Positions 4,928 to 8,105 of a stretch of 8,105 nucleotides of DNA are shown piece by piece (the stretch's first letter is position 1; the number at the start of each line of letters is the position of its first letter). This DNA comes from an uncultured Ruminococcus sp. (lineage in GTDB: Bacteria > Bacillota > Clostridia > Lachnospirales > Lachnospiraceae). The notes beneath the pieces were generated by a model. That model made no database searches and had not been told where the DNA came from. It worked only from the letters and a program-made list of their open reading frames with translations. The position numbers and the translations under genes are program-made. The DNA lies in assembly GCA_900555215.1 (NCBI GenBank), contig USKR01000043.1, positions 1-8,105 on the forward strand. The letters run 5' to 3'.

Positions 4928-6673
4928 TTATTCTCCCTCCTTTACAAGCTCGATCGCGTCAAATTTACAGAGATCTTTACACAGTCCGCATCCTGTGCAC
5001 ATCGTGTCGTCAATGCGGATCGTACCGTCCGGATTCTTTGTCATTGCCGGACATCCGGGTTTCATACACATGCCGCATTTCTTACATTTGTCTGTATGCG
5101 CGGTATAGAGAGGTTTCTTTCTCTTATCCAGAAGGACGCACGGCGTCTTTGTGATGATTACGGACACTTCATCTTTTGCAGTCTCCTCTTTGATCGTCTT
5201 CTCGAGAAGCGGCAGATCAAATGCATTGATCTCATACACATTCTTTACGCCGATGGCGCGGCATAGCGCCTGAATGTTGATCGCATAGGTCGGATCTCCC
5301 TGGAGAGTCTTTCCTGTCGCCGCATGATCCTGATGACCGGTCATGCCTGTGGTTGAGTTATCCATGATGATAACCGTGCCCGTGGCATTGTTATATACCA
5401 TATTCATCAGGGAATTCACGCCTGTGTGCATGAATGTGGAATCTCCGATCACTGCCACCCAGTTCTTTATGTAGTCTTTGCCCTTCGCCTTCTCCATCCC
5501 GTGCAGGGTTGAGATACTGGATCCCATGCACATAGTCGTGTCAATGACGCTCAACGGCGCTACCGCGCCAAGCGTGTAGCATCCGATATCTCCCGCCGCA
5601 TGCATTTTCAGCTTATTCAGCACATAGAACACGCTTCTGTGGGGACATCCCGGACAGAGGATCGGCGGTCTTCCCGGCGCTTTTGCGGGCTCTTTGAGTT
5701 CCAGATCCTGTTTCAGGATGGCTTCTCTTAACATATTGGCGCTGTACTCTCCCTGGACGGTAAAGATTTCTTTCCCGATGGCTTTGATACCCCAGGACTT
5801 CACCTGTTCCTCGATCACCGGGTCAAGCTCTTCTACAATATATAACGTATCGACCTTTGACGCGAAATCCTCGATCAGCTTTCTCGGAAGAGGATTCACC
5901 ATACCCAGTTTCAGCACAGACGCATCCGGCAGCGCTTCTTTTACATACTGGTACGGGATACCGCTGGTGATCACGCCGATCCTGGTGTCATTCATCTCCA
6001 CCACATTGATGGGGAGCGTATTGGCAGCCTCCGCCAGCTCCAGATTGCGCTTTTCGATCTCTATATGGCGGATTTTTGCATTGCCCGGCATCATGACGTT
6101 CTTTGTCACATTCTTCTCGTACGGTTTATCCTCCGGCTCAACACGGTCGCACAGCTCTACCAGACCCTGGGAGTGCGCCAGCCTCGTAGTCGTACGGAAG
6201 ATAAACGGACGGTCAAACTGCTCGCTCAGCTCAAAAGCAGTCTTAAAGAAATCTTTTGCCTCCGCGCTGTCCGACGGCTCGATCACAGGGATCTGGGCAG
6301 CCCTTGCCACCATCCTTGTATCCTGCTCGTTCTGGGAGCTGTACAGTCCCGGATCGTCTGCAACCACAATGACCAGCCCTCCGTTTACTCCCATATAAGA
6401 TACCGAATACAGCGGGTCAGCCGCTACATTCAGCCCCACATGCTTCATGCACGCCATAGCGCGCGCTCCGGCAAGACTTGCGCCCACAGCGACCTCTGTC
6501 GCTACTTTCTCATTGGGCGCCCACTCTTCATATACATCATCCCTGTACTGGACGAGGTATTCGCTTATCTCTGTGCTGGGCGTCCCCGGATATGCAGATG
6601 ATACTTTTACCCCTGCCTCGTATGCTCCGCGGGCGATCGCCTCGTTGCCCAGCATGATCACTCTTTCTCCCAT
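4928..6673 (-). CDS. iorA: Indolepyruvate:ferredoxin oxidoreductase, alpha subunit
   Basis: The catalytic subunit (581 residues): arylpyruvate + CoA + oxidised ferredoxin give arylacetyl-CoA + CO2 + reduced ferredoxin. Positions count from the chosen start. An N-terminal pyrimidine-binding domain contains AYPGTPSTEI (27-36) and PNEKVATEVAVGAS (53-66). Next come CPGCPHRS (340-347), GDIGCYTLG (361-369), the diphosphate-binding GDSTF (410-414) and MDNSTTGMTGHQDH (437-450). The C-terminal ferredoxin-like domain has two cysteine sets: 530/533/536/541 (C-x2-C-x2-C-x4-C) and 559/562/565/569 (C-x2-C-x2-C-x3-C), for two 4Fe-4S clusters as is typical of IorA. The ATG at 6685 lies inside paaK-1 and has no spaced ribosome site. 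The ATG at 6673 is 1 nt after the paaK-1 stop and has AAAGGA 11 nt upstream, so I prefer it. All key motifs are intact. The gene is tightly coupled to paaK-1 and iorB. Confidence 0.96.
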   Translation of the reverse strand: MGERVIMLGNEAIARGAYEAGVKVSSAYPGTPSTEISEYLVQYRDDVYEEWAPNEKVATEVAVGASLAGARAMACMKHVGLNVAADPLYSVSYMGVNGGLVIVVADDPGLYSSQNEQDTRMVARAAQIPVIEPSDSAEAKDFFKTAFELSEQFDRPFIFRTTTRLAHSQGLVELCDRVEPEDKPYEKNVTKNVMMPGNAKIRHIEIEKRNLELAEAANTLPINVVEMNDTRIGVITSGIPYQYVKEALPDASVLKLGMVNPLPRKLIEDFASKVDTLYIVEELDPVIEEQVKSWGIKAIGKEIFTVQGEYSANMLREAILKQDLELKEPAKAPGRPPILCPGCPHRSVFYVLNKLKMHAAGDIGCYTLGAVAPLSVIDTTMCMGSSISTLHGMEKAKGKDYIKNWVAVIGDSTFMHTGVNSLMNMVYNNATGTVIIMDNSTTGMTGHQDHAATGKTLQGDPTYAINIQALCRAIGVKNVYEINAFDLPLLEKTIKEETAKDEVSVIITKTPCVLLDKRKKPLYTAHTDKCKKCGMCMKPGCPAMTKNPDGTIRIDDTMCTGCGLCKDLCKFDAIELVKEGE

Positions 6674-6674
6674 T

Positions 6675-7985
6675 TTACAGTCCATCCTTTCGTAAATCTG
6701 TCACTCTCTTTGCCTTGCCCTCAAACCTCTTCAGCGAATTCGGGGCAACAAGGCGGATCTGGGTCGCAAGCCCTAACTGTGCCTTCAGGGCTCTCTGGAT
6801 CCTGGCTTCCAGCTCGCTCAGCTTTCCGTAGCTGTCGAGCAGCCTGTCATCGATCAGCTCCACTGTGATCGTCATGACATCCAGACGGTTTTTCCGCTCT
6901 ACCAGGATCTCATAGTGTGGTCCGATCTCCTCGATCTTTAAGAGCACTTCTTCGATCTGGGTCGGGAATACATTGACGCCCCGGATCACGAGCATATCGT
7001 CCGCGCGTCCGGAAATATTCTCTATCCTGCATGTGGTGCGTCCGCATTTGCAGGGCTCATATGTAATCCTTGTCAGGTCGCCTGTCCTGTATCTGACCAG
7101 CGGAAGCGCCTCCTTGCCAAGGCAGGTCACCACCAGTTCTCCCAGTTCGCCCGGGGGAAGCACTTCTTCTGTCTCCGGATCAATGATCTCCGGGATAAAC
7201 CAGTCTTCATTAACATGCATGCCGCACAGCTCTGTACACTCTCCGGCGACACCCGGTCCGCACAGCTCGCTCATGCCGTAGTTCTGCGTACAGACAAACT
7301 GGCTGCCCCAGACCTTATGCATCTCATCGCGCATGGGCTCAGTCATGCCTTCGCCGCCGAACAGCCCGATATGCAGCTTTAAGTCTTTCGCAGGATCAAT
7401 GCCTCTCTTCCTGATCTCCTCGCCCAGGTGCAGCGCATAAGAGGGCGTAGCCACAAGAAGCGTCACTCCCATATCCTGAAGGAACATGATCTGCTTATTT
7501 GTATTTCCCGATGACATCGGGATTACGGATGCCCCGATCTTCTCAAGTCCGCCGTGTAATCCCAGCGCGCCTGTAAAGGTGCCGTATCCGAATGAGATCT
7601 GAGCCACATCATCAGCCGTTGCTCCGCCCATGCAGGCAAGTCTCGCCACATTGTTCAGCCACATATCAAGATCGTTTCTCGTGTAGCCCACGACCGTCGG
7701 CTTGCCTGTCGTGCCGGAGCTGGCATGGTAACGCACGATTTCCTTTTTGTCCACCGCGAACAGGCCGTCCGGGTAGTTATCCCTGAAGTCTGCCTTGTAT
7801 GTAAACGGCAGTTTCTTAAGGTCATCCAGTGAGCGGATATCCCCCGGCTTTATGCCTGCCGCATCCATTTTCTCACGGTAAGGCTTTACTCTGTCGTAAA
7901 TATACCGGACCGTACCTTTCAGCTTTGCAAACTGTATGGCTTCGATCTCATCTCTCGGCAGAGTCTCTTCCTTTGCCCATATCAT
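6675..7985 (-). CDS. paaK: Phenylacetate-CoA ligase (AMP-forming), copy 1
   Basis: First gene of the visible operon, 436 residues, and the more classical of the two PaaK copies. Visible motifs are the P-loop ASSGTTGKP (88-96), TPSYALHLGE (180-189), NYGMSELCG (235-243), YRTGDL (299-304), the cysteine motif CKCGR (312-316), GRADDMLVIRGVNVFPTQ (326-343) and the catalytic lysine in FEGKAKRV (Lys424). It interconverts arylacetate + CoA + ATP and arylacetyl-CoA + AMP + PPi in the cytoplasm. The frame continues upstream past 8075, but the start at 7985 has a perfect AAGGAGG 8 nt upstream and matches the family length; the extra N-terminal residues look unlike PaaK. The stop is separated from the iorA ATG by one base, so ligase and oxidoreductase synthesis are coupled. 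This fits direct handling of the arylacetyl-CoA that IorAB makes or consumes. The physiological direction cannot be read from sequence. Confidence 0.94.
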   Translation of the reverse strand: MIWAKEETLPRDEIEAIQFAKLKGTVRYIYDRVKPYREKMDAAGIKPGDIRSLDDLKKLPFTYKADFRDNYPDGLFAVDKKEIVRYHASSGTTGKPTVVGYTRNDLDMWLNNVARLACMGGATADDVAQISFGYGTFTGALGLHGGLEKIGASVIPMSSGNTNKQIMFLQDMGVTLLVATPSYALHLGEEIRKRGIDPAKDLKLHIGLFGGEGMTEPMRDEMHKVWGSQFVCTQNYGMSELCGPGVAGECTELCGMHVNEDWFIPEIIDPETEEVLPPGELGELVVTCLGKEALPLVRYRTGDLTRITYEPCKCGRTTCRIENISGRADDMLVIRGVNVFPTQIEEVLLKIEEIGPHYEILVERKNRLDVMTITVELIDDRLLDSYGKLSELEARIQRALKAQLGLATQIRLVAPNSLKRFEGKAKRVTDLRKDGL

Positions 7986-7993
7986 TGTGTATA

Positions 7994-8000
7994 CCTCCTT
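7994..8000 (-). promoter_or_regulatory. Strong ribosome binding site deciding the paaK-1 start
   Basis: AAGGAGG on the minus strand (8000-7994), 8 nt before the ATG at 7985. It matches the 16S rRNA 3' end fully and rules against the upstream in-frame ATG codons. Confidence 0.85.
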
Positions 8001-8105
8001 CAATATGCCATCACGGAAATCCGAGATAGATTTCATCTGCATTGTGCTTACTGCAAAGCGGCAGCTTCTCCCCATCCCTCCGCGCGGCAGAACTGATACC
8101 AGTAT
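8001..8105 (-). other. Segment upstream of paaK-1: unresolved, possibly the 3' end of another gene
   Basis: About 100 nt between the paaK-1 ribosome site and the right edge. Two minus-strand frames enter from the edge and stop here, one at TAA 8050-8048 (ending GEAAALQ) and one at TGA 8013-8011 (ending DEIYLGFP). Either could be the tail of an upstream cotranscribed gene, but neither tail is recognisable. I see no convincing promoter or terminator here, so the operon probably begins further upstream. Confidence 0.25.

Noticed and set aside
5694..6398. Long plus-strand frame of 234 codons opposite iorA
   Set aside because: It lies entirely antisense to a well-conserved gene; its serine-rich composition is typical of a shadow frame. 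The other plus-strand frames in the window were rejected for the same reason.
7986..8075. Extended paaK-1 start at the ATG at 8075
   Set aside because: The start at 7985 has a perfect AAGGAGG and gives the normal family length; the extra residues do not resemble PaaK.
8001..8105. Riboswitch or T-box leader for the paaK operon
   Set aside because: No T-box sequence (GGTGGNACCGCG-like), no terminator and no recognisable aptamer core is visible, and open frames enter from the edge.

Overview
The window looks like chromosome of an anaerobic Firmicute, most likely a gut-type Lachnospiraceae (Clostridium cluster XIVa). This is inferred from strong AGGAGG-type ribosome binding sites, an oxygen-sensitive ferredoxin-linked oxidoreductase, a class C sortase with a pilin-like partner, and a mixed base composition with a moderately GC-rich metabolic operon. 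The species cannot be named from sequence reading alone. Every gene I can support lies on the minus strand, so transcription runs from high to low coordinates.

Region 1 (about 7985 down to 1959) is one compact operon: paaK-1, iorA, iorB, a first tandem-ACT protein, paaK-2, a second tandem-ACT protein, then a clear intrinsic terminator. Gaps are 1, 2, 46, 24 and 21 nt. IorAB is indolepyruvate:ferredoxin oxidoreductase, which converts arylpyruvates (from Trp, Phe, Tyr) to arylacetyl-CoA, CO2 and reduced ferredoxin. The two AMP-forming phenylacetate-CoA ligase homologues interconvert arylacetyl-CoA and arylacetate. Run oxidatively, the module would ferment aromatic amino acids to phenylacetate, hydroxyphenylacetate or indoleacetate. 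Run in reverse, it would assimilate arylacetates into aromatic amino acids. The two ACT proteins are plausible ligand sensors, but their ligand and target are unknown. The operon promoter is not visible and probably lies beyond the right edge.

Region 2 (about 1930 to 1377) is AT-rich. It holds a weak promoter-like -10 box and a broken tyrosine recombinase: N-terminal domain only, with a one-base frameshift and then loss of the catalytic domain. It also holds a set of palindromes, a weak terminator-like hairpin, a good sigma-A-type promoter, and a perfect inverted repeat with 16-bp arms in the leader of the next transcript.

Region 3 (1376 to 1) is a surface-structure operon: a class C (pilus-assembly) sortase followed 23 nt later by a secreted CnaB/SpaA-like pilin-type protein that runs off the left edge. 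No tRNA, rRNA, CRISPR array, insertion sequence or riboswitch was recognised. The known families explain most of the window. The least explained parts are the paired PaaK/ACT architecture and the inverted repeat in the pilus promoter region.
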